The notes under the pieces were generated by a model. It was not told the origin of the DNA and did not search any database. It saw only the letters and a program-made list of their open reading frames with translations. The position numbers and the translations under genes are program-made. A stretch of 64,000 nt of DNA, taken from the NCBI GenBank assembly GCA_028874195.1, contig JAPPLM010000042.1, positions 62,001 to 126,000 on the forward strand, read 5' to 3'. Every line of letters starts with the position of its first letter. The first letter of the stretch is position 1. Of the stretch, positions 1-8,854 are shown piece after piece. This DNA is from Chloroflexota bacterium (lineage in GTDB: Bacteria; Chloroflexota; UBA11872; VXOZ01).

Positions 1-381
1 GTCGCGCTGCCCGCCGATCGCGTGCAACGTGTGGCACGCCGAAAGTGAGGGTCGGGCCTCCGGCCTTACCCGCAGCGCATTCGTGATAGCGCCGAGCTTG
101 GAGGGAGTCACGCGCAGGTCGAGGATGGGATTGTGCTTGATGTAGTGAAAGTGCGACCCTCCCTTCCAGATCACCGGGCTCGTTGGAACTGCTACCGTCC
201 CCTCAGGGCCCACCGCGGCGAGCAGCGCGTCCACTACGGTATCGGCGCCGCCCTCGACGTAGCCAAAGCGAGATAAAGATGAGTGCACGATAACTGTGTC
301 GCCGTCCGTAAGTCCAAGACTACGCAAGCCGTCGAGCAGCATCGTGTACGTTACATGTGGGCGGGCTTCTTCAGTGGACAT
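1..381 (-). CDS. AAC(3)-family N-acetyltransferase, 3' part cut off by window edge
   Basis: Translating the minus strand from the ATG at 379-381 gives 127 codons without a stop, running off the window start. The N-terminal part carries the features of the aminoglycoside N3-acetyltransferase (Antibiotic_NAT) fold: a VIVHSSLSRFG stretch near residues 30-40, an EGG-x-DTVVDAL helix, and GPEGTVAVPTSP near residue 65. The family acetylates amino groups with acetyl-CoA. Many environmental members sit in antibiotic-unrelated clusters, so resistance should not be assumed. A GGAGAG ribosome-binding site lies about 6 nt upstream. The C-terminal half, with the remaining active-site residues, is outside the window. 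Confidence 0.82.
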   Translation of the reverse strand, partial: MSTEEARPHVTYTMLLDGLRSLGLTDGDTVIVHSSLSRFGYVEGGADTVVDALLAAVGPEGTVAVPTSPVIWKGGSHFHYIKHNPILDLRVTPSKLGAITNALRVRPEARPSLSACHTLHAIGGQRD

Positions 382-596
382 AAATGCTCTCCGTTGTCCT
401 TGGGTAAGTATCTGTCGTAAATGTACTGGGGAAATGTATGGCTTGCTATCGTATATGCAGAAGTCTAAGCTCGTTCACGCTCCAGAGTCCCACCGCGAGC
501 GAAGGGCGAAATGGTCTTGCTCGATGAGAAATAGACGGCTTGAAAAAGGAGACGAGGCAGACTCTGCCAACTACCTAGGTTACGCCGGGCCATTGC

Positions 597-1616
597 TCAA
601 AAGGCTATCACCTCTCCCGATTCCATAGAATCGGTAATAGCCAGTCCCACGCGCAGCGCCCGCCTGCCGTCGTCGCCGGAGACGCGGGGCGGTTCGCCGC
701 GACGAATGCGGCTAGCGAATTCTTGAATGGCCTCAGTGTAGGCGTGTTGGGGTTGAAATTCGTACTCTTGCGTTTCTCCCAGGTTGTTCTTGTGCGTGAA
801 TTGGGTGGGTTGAATGTTGGTGATTACCCCTTGCGGCCCAATGAGCTCTTCCTCGTGCGTCCGGAATGGCTTGAACTCCGGGCGCATACCACAAGATGCG
901 GTAATGACACCAATGTCCCCAGAGCCATACTCGATGAGCACGACGCCGGTATCCGGTGCGCTGCCCAGTCGCATGCGCTGATCCGATTTCTTATCTTCCC
1001 ACCTGAACCCACGAGCAGTCACGCGAGCCACATCACTACGAAAGAGCCACGCCCACAGATCGTAGTGGTCTGCAAACAGGTCGAGGAATACTCTCATGTT
1101 AGCTGACTCGCCGCTTGCGGAGGTGCTGCCCAAGGCGGGCATGAGACAATGCACACGGTAAATCACCGGCCGGCCGAGCAACTCCTCATCCATTAGCTCG
1201 CGGATGCGCGTAAAGCTGGGCGAAAACCGGCGTGGGAAACTCATGCCAACTGCCACCCGCTTACGGCGCGCCGTTGTCAAGAGTTCGTCATACTCGCCCA
1301 ATACGTGAGTGGTATTGCGTTCGCAGAAGATGTGTTTGTGATTGCCTACGGCGTCCAGGGCAATGGGTCCGTGCAGCGCGGTAGAGGAACACAGAGAGAT
1401 TATATTGACATCGGGGCGCGCAATAGCCGACTGGTAGCCGGTGCTGGTATTTTCGATACCAAACTCCAGCGCCAAACCGCGAGCGCGGGACTCGTCCAGA
1501 TCGACCACCGCAACCACTTGGGAATCTTCTACCGCTTGCCAGCCAACGATGTGGTGGCGCGCACTGGTACCGGCGCCGATGATGCACGTGCGAACGCGAC
1601 TAACCGGAGCGATCAT
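597..1616 (-). CDS. Gfo/Idh/MocA-family oxidoreductase with altered EKP motif
   Basis: 339 residues, the normal family length. An N-terminal Rossmann fold is visible (IIGAGTSARHH near residues 12-22, then VVDLDESRA), followed by a C-terminal beta-sheet domain containing FADHYDLWAWLF, which matches the usual H-x-x-D substrate-site helix. These enzymes oxidise or reduce sugars, inositols or related polyols with NAD(P). The catalytic-lysine segment normally read as EKP is CERN here, so Lys is replaced by Arg and Pro by Asn. The enzyme may use an unusual substrate or be inactive. No paired permease or kinase is adjacent. Confidence 0.85.
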   Translation of the reverse strand: MIAPVSRVRTCIIGAGTSARHHIVGWQAVEDSQVVAVVDLDESRARGLALEFGIENTSTGYQSAIARPDVNIISLCSSTALHGPIALDAVGNHKHIFCERNTTHVLGEYDELLTTARRKRVAVGMSFPRRFSPSFTRIRELMDEELLGRPVIYRVHCLMPALGSTSASGESANMRVFLDLFADHYDLWAWLFRSDVARVTARGFRWEDKKSDQRMRLGSAPDTGVVLIEYGSGDIGVITASCGMRPEFKPFRTHEEELIGPQGVITNIQPTQFTHKNNLGETQEYEFQPQHAYTEAIQEFASRIRRGEPPRVSGDDGRRALRVGLAITDSMESGEVIAF

Positions 1617-1980
1617 GGTATTGAATCCTTATTGCGTTCGTGAACTACGCGGAGCGAAGGGGCCTTAACGGGGACTACCACAGGAACAAACTGATACGCA
1701 GAGGGGCCGAAGTCTGGATGCGGGTTCGTATACATAGTGTAGCGCATATCGGCTGTGTACGCGATACTAGAGGCTATCTCACAAATCGTCTCGACATGCG
1801 TTTCGAGCTTCGACCCTTCGACAAGCTCAGGACAGGCAAGAGCTTCGCGCAGCCCTCAACACGAACGGATTTTTCGCTCTTCCGTTCGCCCTGAGCTTGT
1901 CGAAGGGCAGGTCTGCGCAGACAACGTATTTATGAGATGAGTTCTAGACGCATGCCCTGGGACATCGGAGGCTTACAACA
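1617..1980. other. Intergenic region with an inverted repeat pair
   Basis: No convincing gene. It contains two oppositely oriented copies of the repeat core CTTCGACAAGCTCAG: CCCTTCGACAAGCTCAG at 1814-1830 and its exact reverse complement at 1891-1907, about 60 bp apart. Small open frames across this stretch have no ribosome-binding site and follow the repeat sequence. Confidence 0.6.
1814..1907. repeat. Inverted pair of CTTCGACAAGCTCAG repeats
   Basis: The 17-bp arms 1814-1830 and 1891-1907 are exact reverse complements. The same core recurs at 8735-8749, with variants at 42032-42050, 44296-44334, 59619-59640 and 63977-63997, so it is a dispersed palindromic repeat family and not a local operator. 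Confidence 0.75.
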
Positions 1981-2778
1981 GTGCGGGTATACATGAGCGT
2001 TGACATGGAAGGACTGGCAGGCGTCGCGCTGCGCGAGCAGATTTCCCGGTATCTTGGCGGGCGGCAGTATCAACAAGGGCGCAGATTGGTGGCGGCGGAA
2101 GTCAACGCAGCCGTGGCAGGGGCCTTTGCCGGCGGCGCAACCGACGTCATCGTGCATGATAATCACGGCAGCAGCATGAACTTGCCTATCGAGCAGCTTG
2201 ACCCGCGCGTGCATGTCTACATGGGAAACCTGCCGTATCCCCAGCATGCCGTCTTGGAGCCCGACATGGACGTGTACATCTGCTTGGGATACCACGCCGC
2301 GCAGGGCAGGTTGCACGCCTTCCGGGACCATACGGTGAGTTCATCCCGCTGGAGCGACGTTTGGCTCAACGGTATAGCCGTAGGCGAACTTGGCTTGAGC
2401 GCGGCGTGCGCGGGCTACTTTGGCATCCCGGTCGGTTTAGTGGTCGGTGATGACAAAGTGTGTGAAGAGGCACGCGCGTTGTTGGGGCCCGCGGTCGAAG
2501 TCGTCTCGGTCAAGACCGGATTGGGCCGCCACGCGGCCAAGCTTTTGCCGATTGCCGCCCAGCACGACAGGATTCGCCTGGCAACGGCGCGGACGGTACA
2601 GCGCAGGGGGGCGGTGCCGCCATTCGTAGTTTCGCCGCCCTATGAATTGTGCTTGCAGTACACTTCGCCAGAATATGCCGATGTACACGCGTGCGACGGC
2701 GTCAACAGCGTGCGGCGGGATGGCACGACAATCTGCCTGCGGGGCGACAATCTGATCGATTTGGTGGGAAGGATGTGA
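1981..2778 (+). CDS. M55-family D-aminopeptidase (DppA-like)
   Basis: 265 residues starting at GTG. It begins MRVYMSVDMEG, the hallmark of DppA-type zinc D-aminopeptidases. Residues equivalent to the Bacillus DppA metal and catalytic set are present: Asp8, Glu10, His62 (in DNHG), His105 (in GYHA), His117 (in RDHT) and Glu136 (in VGELGL). The family removes N-terminal D-amino acids, for example from D-Ala peptides released from cell walls. The stop overlaps the start of the next gene by one base (TGATG), so the two are translationally coupled. No Dpp transporter is nearby. Confidence 0.88.
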   Translation: MRVYMSVDMEGLAGVALREQISRYLGGRQYQQGRRLVAAEVNAAVAGAFAGGATDVIVHDNHGSSMNLPIEQLDPRVHVYMGNLPYPQHAVLEPDMDVYICLGYHAAQGRLHAFRDHTVSSSRWSDVWLNGIAVGELGLSAACAGYFGIPVGLVVGDDKVCEEARALLGPAVEVVSVKTGLGRHAAKLLPIAAQHDRIRLATARTVQRRGAVPPFVVSPPYELCLQYTSPEYADVHACDGVNSVRRDGTTICLRGDNLIDLVGRM

Positions 2779-3743
2779 TGGTGAGAGTTTCGGCGCGCTG
2801 GTTGCTGTGCCTGCCACTGATCATGCTCTTGTCGGGTTGTTCGGTAGAGAGACAGACCCAGCGAATCAGTCGGCTCTATGACGCCGTCCGCTCCCAGCCC
2901 CAAATCCAACCGCCCGCTGATTACGTGCCAGCCGCGACGCCTGCTGTTGGCGTAGACCCAATCGCCAAGGCCGACGTGCTGGTCTTTGCAACGCGTCCGG
3001 GTGACGCCGTGGTGTCGGCGTACACTACGATTAGGCAGGCAGTCGCACAGGGCAAGCGCGTCGTCATCGTATATGTCACCAACGGTGATGCCCAATCTGA
3101 CGTGGCGCGAGCACTGGCTGAGCTTCCCGCCAGCGCTACGCCAACGCCGAGTCACTATCTGAACGGCGCGTCTGTGCTGCAAGAGTTGGCTATCCAGGTG
3201 GCGGGGAGCGCGCTCGGTGTGGAGCCGGAGGATGTCATATTTCTCGCGTACCCCGATGGCGCTCTGCATGAATTGACGGCGGAAGCGCCGGATAGAGTGG
3301 TTCGTTCACCATATACCGAGAAGGACGGTCTCTTCGACGCAGGCACAACCCCGTATCGCATGGCGCGTTCGGGTCAGGGCGTGCCCTATTCTTTCAACGC
3401 GATCCTCCATGACTTGAACGACGTACTTGTTGAACTGAACCCCAGAGAGATATACTTGCCTTCACCTGAGAGCACGGATGCGACGGTCGCGGCGGTAGGA
3501 CGGCTTATCGCGCGGTCGCTGCGTGAGGTCGTACCGCGGGAGGCACGGGTGTTTGTATACTTGCAGGAATCGGACGCGCAACCGTCTCCCGACCGGCGCG
3601 TTCCCGTGACCGATCCGGCAGCAAAGCAGCGTGCCCTCGACATGTATGCGGCGGGGGGCGGCAGCGCAGGCTGGCCCGACCTGCCGGCGGCTCTGCTAGA
3701 GGAAGAAGGCTTTTGGGAGGTCGACTATACCAAACCGATGTAG
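2778..3743 (+). CDS. PIG-L/LmbE-like lipoprotein with degraded metal site
   Basis: 321 residues from the ATG that overlaps the preceding stop; a longer frame exists upstream, but this start gives a clean lipoprotein signal (VSARWLLCLPLIMLLSGC, lipobox LLSGC). The mature part resembles the PIG-L N-acetylglucosamine deacetylase fold: DVLVFATRPGDA, then a strand and VVIVYVTNGDAQ. In active enzymes the first motif reads HPDDE; here it is RPGDA. The later HPDH-like motif is replaced by SPESTDAT. The zinc ligands therefore look lost, and the protein may bind ligands rather than deacetylate. Exported and lipid-anchored. Confidence 0.7.
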   Translation: MVRVSARWLLCLPLIMLLSGCSVERQTQRISRLYDAVRSQPQIQPPADYVPAATPAVGVDPIAKADVLVFATRPGDAVVSAYTTIRQAVAQGKRVVIVYVTNGDAQSDVARALAELPASATPTPSHYLNGASVLQELAIQVAGSALGVEPEDVIFLAYPDGALHELTAEAPDRVVRSPYTEKDGLFDAGTTPYRMARSGQGVPYSFNAILHDLNDVLVELNPREIYLPSPESTDATVAAVGRLIARSLREVVPREARVFVYLQESDAQPSPDRRVPVTDPAAKQRALDMYAAGGGSAGWPDLPAALLEEEGFWEVDYTKPM

Positions 3744-3870
3744 GAGACTTTCGCATTGGGTACGGGACATGCGCGAACTTCCGGCACTAGAGTTACAACA
3801 TAGACTCCAAAGTTTAGGTATGCGGTAGTAAAGACCCGCATGTGAGCGGGAATAACTGGAGAAGTTGAAC

Positions 3871-4725
3871 ATGAACATGCCTCGTCCATCGATCCATGGT
3901 TCAATCTTGAAAGCAGGTTTTTCACTGGAAGAGCTGCTCGAACTCGCCAAGCAGTTTAAGTTTCCCGGCGTGGATGCGTCTTTTGCCGCAGTGCGGGCGT
4001 TAGTCGAGGAAACATCGCCTGCGGCGGCGCGTGACCTTTTTGCCGCGCACGATACCGCGCCGGCCTTCATGGGCTTCTTAGCGGCGGGCATATTTGCCCC
4101 GGAAGCGGAGTTTATGGGATCGCTGGAGCAATTTGAAGAGAATTGCGCGCTTGCGGCGTCAGTTGGGTGCCGGCGCACGGGAACCTCATTCCCGAACCGC
4201 ATGCCGCTGCCGCCAAACGAGGTAAGACAGATTCTGCGAGATCGAACGGCAATTCTTGCTGAGCGAGCGGAACCTTACGGCATCGCCATCGGATTGGAGT
4301 TCCTGGGACTGCGCACGCATCGGCTGGAGGAGCCGCACCCCTTCATCAATAACGTGCCGGACACAATTGAAATGCTTCGTGAGACCGGCAGGCCTAACGT
4401 GGGTCTGATTCTTGATTCATTCCACTATTTCACAAGCGAAGGGAACCTGGACCAGATTCGCTCACTGCGCGCCTCGGACATCGTCCACCTGCACGTGAAT
4501 GACTCGCCGCACGACAACGTGATGACCCTGGAAGATACGGAACGCGTGCTGCCGGGCAAAGGTGTCATTGATTTGACCGGGTGGTTTAAGGCCATTGCCG
4601 AAATCGGCTACGACGGCTACGTGGCAATCGAGATATTTGACGAGGAATTCCGGAACCAAGAGCGTGAAGTGTCGCTAAAGATCGCTAAAGAGGCGCTTGA
4701 TGCGGTGCTGGCGCAAGTAGCGTAG
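3871..4725 (+). CDS. Sugar phosphate isomerase/epimerase (xylose isomerase-like TIM barrel)
   Basis: The start is placed at ATG 3871, 6 nt after GGAGAAG (3858-3864); a TTG six bases earlier is less likely. About 284 residues, normal for AP_endonuc_2-type TIM barrels. Metal-site features include GLEFLG (Glu), VGLILDSFHYF (Asp and His), DIVHLHVNDS (His) and a C-terminal VAIEIFDEE (Glu). Members isomerise or epimerise keto-sugars and inositol derivatives with a divalent metal. Substrate not predictable here; the neighbouring Gfo/Idh genes fit a sugar or polyol catabolic setting. Confidence 0.85.
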   Translation: MNMPRPSIHGSILKAGFSLEELLELAKQFKFPGVDASFAAVRALVEETSPAAARDLFAAHDTAPAFMGFLAAGIFAPEAEFMGSLEQFEENCALAASVGCRRTGTSFPNRMPLPPNEVRQILRDRTAILAERAEPYGIAIGLEFLGLRTHRLEEPHPFINNVPDTIEMLRETGRPNVGLILDSFHYFTSEGNLDQIRSLRASDIVHLHVNDSPHDNVMTLEDTERVLPGKGVIDLTGWFKAIAEIGYDGYVAIEIFDEEFRNQEREVSLKIAKEALDAVLAQVA

Positions 4726-4871
4726 TTCGGCCGCGCCTATTGGAGCGCGTTCTTGTCTTGGATTATCTCCCCTCACTCCGGCTCTCTCCCCAGGGAGAGA
4801 GGGATTCTTGCTTGTTGGGTTTGGGTTGGCATCGGACGGGAAGTCCGCCCGCGCCCCGCAACGGGCCGAGA

Positions 4872-4896
4872 CGTAGCGCGGGGGCTTGTCCCCCGC
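4872..4896. repeat. Palindromic GCGGGGGCTTGTCCCCCGC repeat
   Basis: CGGGGGCTTGTCCCCCG-type hairpin with a GTAGC flank, located between convergent genes. The exact reverse complement, including the flank (24 bp), occurs at 28873-28896, and a close variant at 41934-41962. It belongs to a dispersed REP-like family. Confidence 0.75.
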
Positions 4897-4936
4897 CTCT
4901 TTGCGCAAAGAACGCGCATCCTCAGAGGGTGGCACT

Positions 4937-5812
4937 CTAGACCGTCACGCTGCTGTACGCGAGCAGGATAGCGCCCAAGGCAATCACAACCGCGCCACCG
5001 ATGCGCGGCACCGGCGATGCCTCGCGCAGTACCACGATGCCCAGCACTGTGCCTATGACGACACCTACCTCCCGCAGCGGCGCCACCTGGCTCGCCTGCG
5101 CAATGGAAAGCGCAACTAGCGCAAGACTATACGCAAGCGGCGAGAGCACTGCGCCGGCGGCCATCGTAACCGGATGTGCGCGCCACACCGCGATCAACGT
5201 GCCTACCCGGCGGCGGAGCAGCCACGACATCGATATGGCCGGGCCGAGGAATGCGCCCGTCACGTAGAGCAGCGGCGGCACGTGCGAAACACCCACTTTG
5301 TCCCACAGCGTGTACGTGGCGATGGTCACGCCGGTGACGGCCGCGAACACGAGGCCGGCCGCCGGTCGAAAGTGCGCGGCTAGGGTCTGCCGCGAGAGGT
5401 TCGGGGGAATCTGGAGAATGAGCAGTCCCAAGACAATCCCAGCGATGCCGAGCCCCTGCGGCAGGTTGATGTGCTCGCCAAGGATGAGCACCGCGCCGAT
5501 GGGCGTGAGCGCCACGCCCATGCCCCGGGCCAGCGGATAGACGAGCGACATGTCGCCGTGTTCGTAAGCTTGCGCAAGCAGTATGAAATAGAACGCGTGG
5601 ATGATCGCCGTACCCAGGAAAAATCCCCAGCCAACAAGCGAAACCGATGCACCGGCAAGTACGTACAACGCAACCGGTAGCGTGGCAATGGTACCGGCCA
5701 CGCAGATGTTCCACGTGTAGATGAGGGGCCTGCCGCTACGCTTGAGGAGCAGGTTCCACGTGGCATGCGCCAAGGCCGCCGCCAGCACGAGCAACAACGC
5801 GAGCACGGTCAT
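4937..5812 (-). CDS. EamA/DMT-family transporter
   Basis: 291 residues, mostly hydrophobic, with about ten predicted membrane segments arranged as two EamA repeats: residues ~1-140 starting MTVLALLLVLAAALAHATWN, and ~150-291 ending VVIALGAILLAYS. The AHATWNLLLKR motif after the first helix is typical of the family. Inner-membrane exporter of metabolites or amino acids; substrate unknown. It is convergent with the isomerase gene and lies downstream of the CPBP protease gene on the same strand (77 bp gap). Confidence 0.88.
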   Translation of the reverse strand: MTVLALLLVLAAALAHATWNLLLKRSGRPLIYTWNICVAGTIATLPVALYVLAGASVSLVGWGFFLGTAIIHAFYFILLAQAYEHGDMSLVYPLARGMGVALTPIGAVLILGEHINLPQGLGIAGIVLGLLILQIPPNLSRQTLAAHFRPAAGLVFAAVTGVTIATYTLWDKVGVSHVPPLLYVTGAFLGPAISMSWLLRRRVGTLIAVWRAHPVTMAAGAVLSPLAYSLALVALSIAQASQVAPLREVGVVIGTVLGIVVLREASPVPRIGGAVVIALGAILLAYSSVTV

Positions 5813-5889
5813 AGTGGAACACCTCCAGGGCGCTCAGCGATACTGTTTACTGATTTGAGATTGCACTCGCCCGCTGGGGCTGTTGGAGG

Positions 5890-6861
5890 TCAAGATTTGT
5901 GCCCAGACTTGCTCCACGGGTACGCGAACCACTTATACCTCAGATTGAGAACGAGAAGCGCAAGTGCCAAACCAAAGATGTGCACGAAGTAGATAGTAAG
6001 CGCTGCCGCTTGGTCCGCATCGGCTACGAACAGAGAGGATGACGATGCTCTCCCGACCTCAAGGTTCAATACCAGCTTGTTGAAGATGTTTTGCATCGCG
6101 TGGTATCCCACCGCCAGTTCGATACCACCGTCGAGCAGCGTCATCACCGCAAGGAGTATGCCTGGGGGCATGAGCACGAGGGTAAGAATTACGACTTGAA
6201 TCGCCTCGAGGTCGGTGTTGGTAACAAAGTGTGGGACGGTGAAGAGAAACGCCGTGCCAAGGGCGAGAACCAGCCTGTTCCTGGTGAGCAGCGACAGACC
6301 TTGCAGTATGTAGCCACGGAAGAATACTTCTTCAGCGCCGGACTGAATCGAAACGAAGATAAGCACAGCTAGGACGAGGGGCAGATACTCCCGGAGGCTT
6401 TGCGCCTGGAAGGTTATCTCCACACCCGGCATGAGTCTGTACAGCAGTAGGACCACGCTGGCGACACACAGCAAGGCAAACGCGGCAAAGAGAACGCGGC
6501 TGTAGTCGAATGATGTCCTGCCGGTGGTTACCTGTGTCAAGGTCTTCTTCTGGAGAAGCATTGCGACGAGCCAAACGCCAATGAGGGCTCCCGCATGATG
6601 AAGGTAACGTAAGCCGAACTCAAGCAAGACAGAGACACCGTACACCTCGTTGTCACAGATGAACGCCAAGGCGCTGGATTTGCAGGCTTGGGAAACTACC
6701 AAAACGACGCCCAAGAATATGCCGATCACAGCGCTTGCGCCCAGAACCCACCGCCACCACTGGGTCAATCCGGTAGAGGCGGCAGCAAAGAACCGGTCAG
6801 TGGGTGTTTCGGGCCCATTGGGCGGTGATTGCGGGTCTTCGGGGGGTTGCTGAGGCTTCAT
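5890..6861 (-). CDS. CPBP-family intramembrane metalloprotease
   Basis: 323 residues with a Pro-rich cytoplasmic N-terminus (~1-30) and about eight membrane segments. It carries the ABI/CAAX motifs: GAEEVFFRGYILQGL (paired Glu and Arg), then FTVPHFVTN (His), then GYHAMQNIFN (His and Asn). The family comprises CAAX-processing-like proteases and, in bacteria, bacteriocin self-immunity or regulatory proteases. No bacteriocin genes are seen nearby, so the target is unknown. Confidence 0.87.
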   Translation of the reverse strand: MKPQQPPEDPQSPPNGPETPTDRFFAAASTGLTQWWRWVLGASAVIGIFLGVVLVVSQACKSSALAFICDNEVYGVSVLLEFGLRYLHHAGALIGVWLVAMLLQKKTLTQVTTGRTSFDYSRVLFAAFALLCVASVVLLLYRLMPGVEITFQAQSLREYLPLVLAVLIFVSIQSGAEEVFFRGYILQGLSLLTRNRLVLALGTAFLFTVPHFVTNTDLEAIQVVILTLVLMPPGILLAVMTLLDGGIELAVGYHAMQNIFNKLVLNLEVGRASSSSLFVADADQAAALTIYFVHIFGLALALLVLNLRYKWFAYPWSKSGHKS

Positions 6862-7206
6862 GTCTTGCTTGGTCTTATGTTAGGCATCTTGGGCAGTCGA
6901 TACCAATTTAGCTCTTGTGCACTTGAGTTACGTGGTTGGCAATTCTAAGAAGCAAGAGTCTTTGCTCAAAACTCCACTTCCGAAGCAGCGTTCCCGATTA
7001 TGCCACACAGATTATTGTCGCTCCAGTACGCGGGTAAGAGTAGATTGGCCAAGACGCCTTTCTTGTCAGGGCTTGCAGTACCGTAGGAATCTGCGAGATT
7101 TGGCGCTCCGCGCACAGCAACTGCGTATGTGACTGGACTGCCTCAAGAGTGTGTAGTATGGTAGCTTTAGTTTGAGCAATTTGGAGTTATTCAGGAGGAC
7201 ACGAGC
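6862..7206. other. Intergenic region upstream of the solute-binding protein gene
   Basis: 345 bp between divergent genes. I see no supported gene, repeat or clear hairpin. It must hold promoters for both neighbours; the ribosome-binding site AGGAGG at 7193-7198 before the ATG at 7207 is the only clear signal. Confidence 0.5.
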
Positions 7207-8592
7207 ATGAAGGCGGAGTTCACTAGTTTGAGCAGACGCCGGCTCTTGCAGGGCCTTGGTGCAACGCTAGGCGTGCTGGGTCTGGCAGCCTGCGGAACGG
7301 TGCAGACCGCCCCGGCCATGGAAGAGAAAGAGGCCGAGGCGCCAAAGGAAGAGAAGCCGGCAGAGGCGCCCAAACCGGCTGAGCCGACCGACGTAGACTT
7401 CCTGATCGGGCCGTTTGCCGGACGCAATGCCGACGCCATGGATACGTTGCTGGCGAACTTCCATGAAAAGACGCCGGAGATTCAGATCAAGTTGATCATT
7501 GCCGAGGCGGGCGTGAACTATCAGCAGCAAATTGCGACGTTTGTCGCCGCCGGCGCGAGTGCGGACGTGGTGCACATGTCCGGCGGGCACTTTACGTACG
7601 CCGCCGACGGTGTGGTGGTCAACTTGGATGACTTGATTAAGGCGGATGCCGACTTCGACATTAGCGCGTACTACCCGCGTGTCACCGAGTTTTATCGCGA
7701 GCCGGCAGGTGGGCTGTGGGCCTTGCCGTGGAATCATGCCACGGAAGGTGTGTATTACAACAAAACACTGCTCGCAGAGGCCGGCGTAGACGAACCGGAC
7801 GAGAACTGGGATTGGGACGATCTTCGTGACGCGGCCCGAATCCTGACCAAGGACGCCAACAATGACGGCGAACCGGAATCATGGGGCGTGGAGTTTCGCT
7901 TGGTGCGAATCGACCATGTGCTGCGGTCGTTTGGCGGTGGCTTTCTCGCCGATAACAATACGCGGTCGGTCATTACCGATCCCAAATCGATCACCGCGCT
8001 GCAGTACCTGGCCGACCTGATGCTGAAGGACCGCACCCACCCCTACCCGGCATTGGGTTGGCGGAATGGGTTTTCCGAAGGCAAGATAGCGATTTCTTTC
8101 CTGCCGGAGTGGGCGGCGGTTCGTCTCGCCGCGGTGGAAGGGCTTGACTTCGATGTCGGCGTCATGCCGCAGGGCCCGGAAGGCAGGTTTACGTTCCATG
8201 GCTCCGGTGGCGCTTCTATGTTTAGCACATCGGATTCCCAGGACGCAGCCTGGGAGGTGCTGAAGTGGTTCTGCAATTACGATGGCGGCGAGTGGGCGGT
8301 TGCTCGGGCGATTTCCTTCCCGGCCGGTTCTCCGACCGCTTTGATCGAGGCCAATGAGTACTTCTGGTCGGAGTACCTGACAACGCCGCCGAATAGGACT
8401 CGTTTCCTGCAGAATCCCGATTTCGCCGTGGTGCCCTTTGGCGGTAGTTGGGACGGCAGATTCTTCGACCAAAGCGCGCGCGCGGCGCTCCCGCAGATTT
8501 GGGAAGGCACGAAGTCGGTGGAAGAGGTAGCGCGGGAACTGGATGCCTTGTGGGTCGCACGGCTGGAGGAGACAGGCAGGCTCAAGAGTTAG
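7207..8592 (+). CDS. Extracellular solute-binding lipoprotein (family 1, sugar ABC type)
   Basis: 461 residues. The N-terminus combines a twin-arginine-like SRRRLLQG motif with a lipobox (LGLAAC), then an Ala/Glu/Pro/Lys-rich linker (residues ~40-60). The mature domain is a type-1 sugar-binding protein: LLANFHEKTPEIQIKL, then GGVYYNKTLLAEAG-like and SEGKIAISFLPEW segments. It would bind a carbohydrate at the membrane face for an ABC importer, but no permease or ATPase genes are adjacent, so it is an orphan here. The downstream Gfo/Idh and sulfatase genes suggest a carbohydrate catabolic locus. Confidence 0.88.
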   Translation: MKAEFTSLSRRRLLQGLGATLGVLGLAACGTVQTAPAMEEKEAEAPKEEKPAEAPKPAEPTDVDFLIGPFAGRNADAMDTLLANFHEKTPEIQIKLIIAEAGVNYQQQIATFVAAGASADVVHMSGGHFTYAADGVVVNLDDLIKADADFDISAYYPRVTEFYREPAGGLWALPWNHATEGVYYNKTLLAEAGVDEPDENWDWDDLRDAARILTKDANNDGEPESWGVEFRLVRIDHVLRSFGGGFLADNNTRSVITDPKSITALQYLADLMLKDRTHPYPALGWRNGFSEGKIAISFLPEWAAVRLAAVEGLDFDVGVMPQGPEGRFTFHGSGGASMFSTSDSQDAAWEVLKWFCNYDGGEWAVARAISFPAGSPTALIEANEYFWSEYLTTPPNRTRFLQNPDFAVVPFGGSWDGRFFDQSARAALPQIWEGTKSVEEVARELDALWVARLEETGRLKS

Positions 8593-8632
8593 AGGCCACT
8601 CCTGCGAATTTAGCTGCAAAGTAGTGCAGTTG

Positions 8633-8667
8633 CACATCTCCGCAGAACCAAGATCTGCGGAGATGTG
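8633..8667. terminator. 14-bp perfect hairpin after the solute-binding protein gene
   Basis: Arms 8633-8646 and 8654-8667 are exact complements (CACATCTCCGCAGA and its reverse complement), with a 7-nt ACCAAGA loop. No T-run follows, so it may be a factor-assisted terminator or an mRNA-stabilising stem and not a classic intrinsic terminator. It lies 40 bp after the stop codon. Confidence 0.5.
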
Positions 8668-8734
8668 GCGTCTTGGGACTTTGCACAGTTAACCTAAGGT
8701 CATCCGCGGCGAGTTCTTTGTCTCACGGAACGCG

Positions 8735-8749
8735 CTTCGACAAGCTCAG
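8735..8749. repeat. CTTCGACAAGCTCAG dispersed repeat, single copy
   Basis: Exact core copy of the repeat family seen as an inverted pair at 1814-1907. Confidence 0.65.
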
Positions 8750-8854
8750 CGCGAACGGTTGCGTTTGTGACTGAAACTCGCAACTTGCCACAAGCGCTCG
8801 TGGGGCCGCTTCTAAAATGGCAGCAGGATAAAGACGGAAACGAGGATAGCAGGA

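Noticed and set aside
296-628. A 110-residue plus-strand frame
   Set aside because: It overlaps the real minus-strand acetyltransferase start and has no ribosome-binding site or recognisable protein features.
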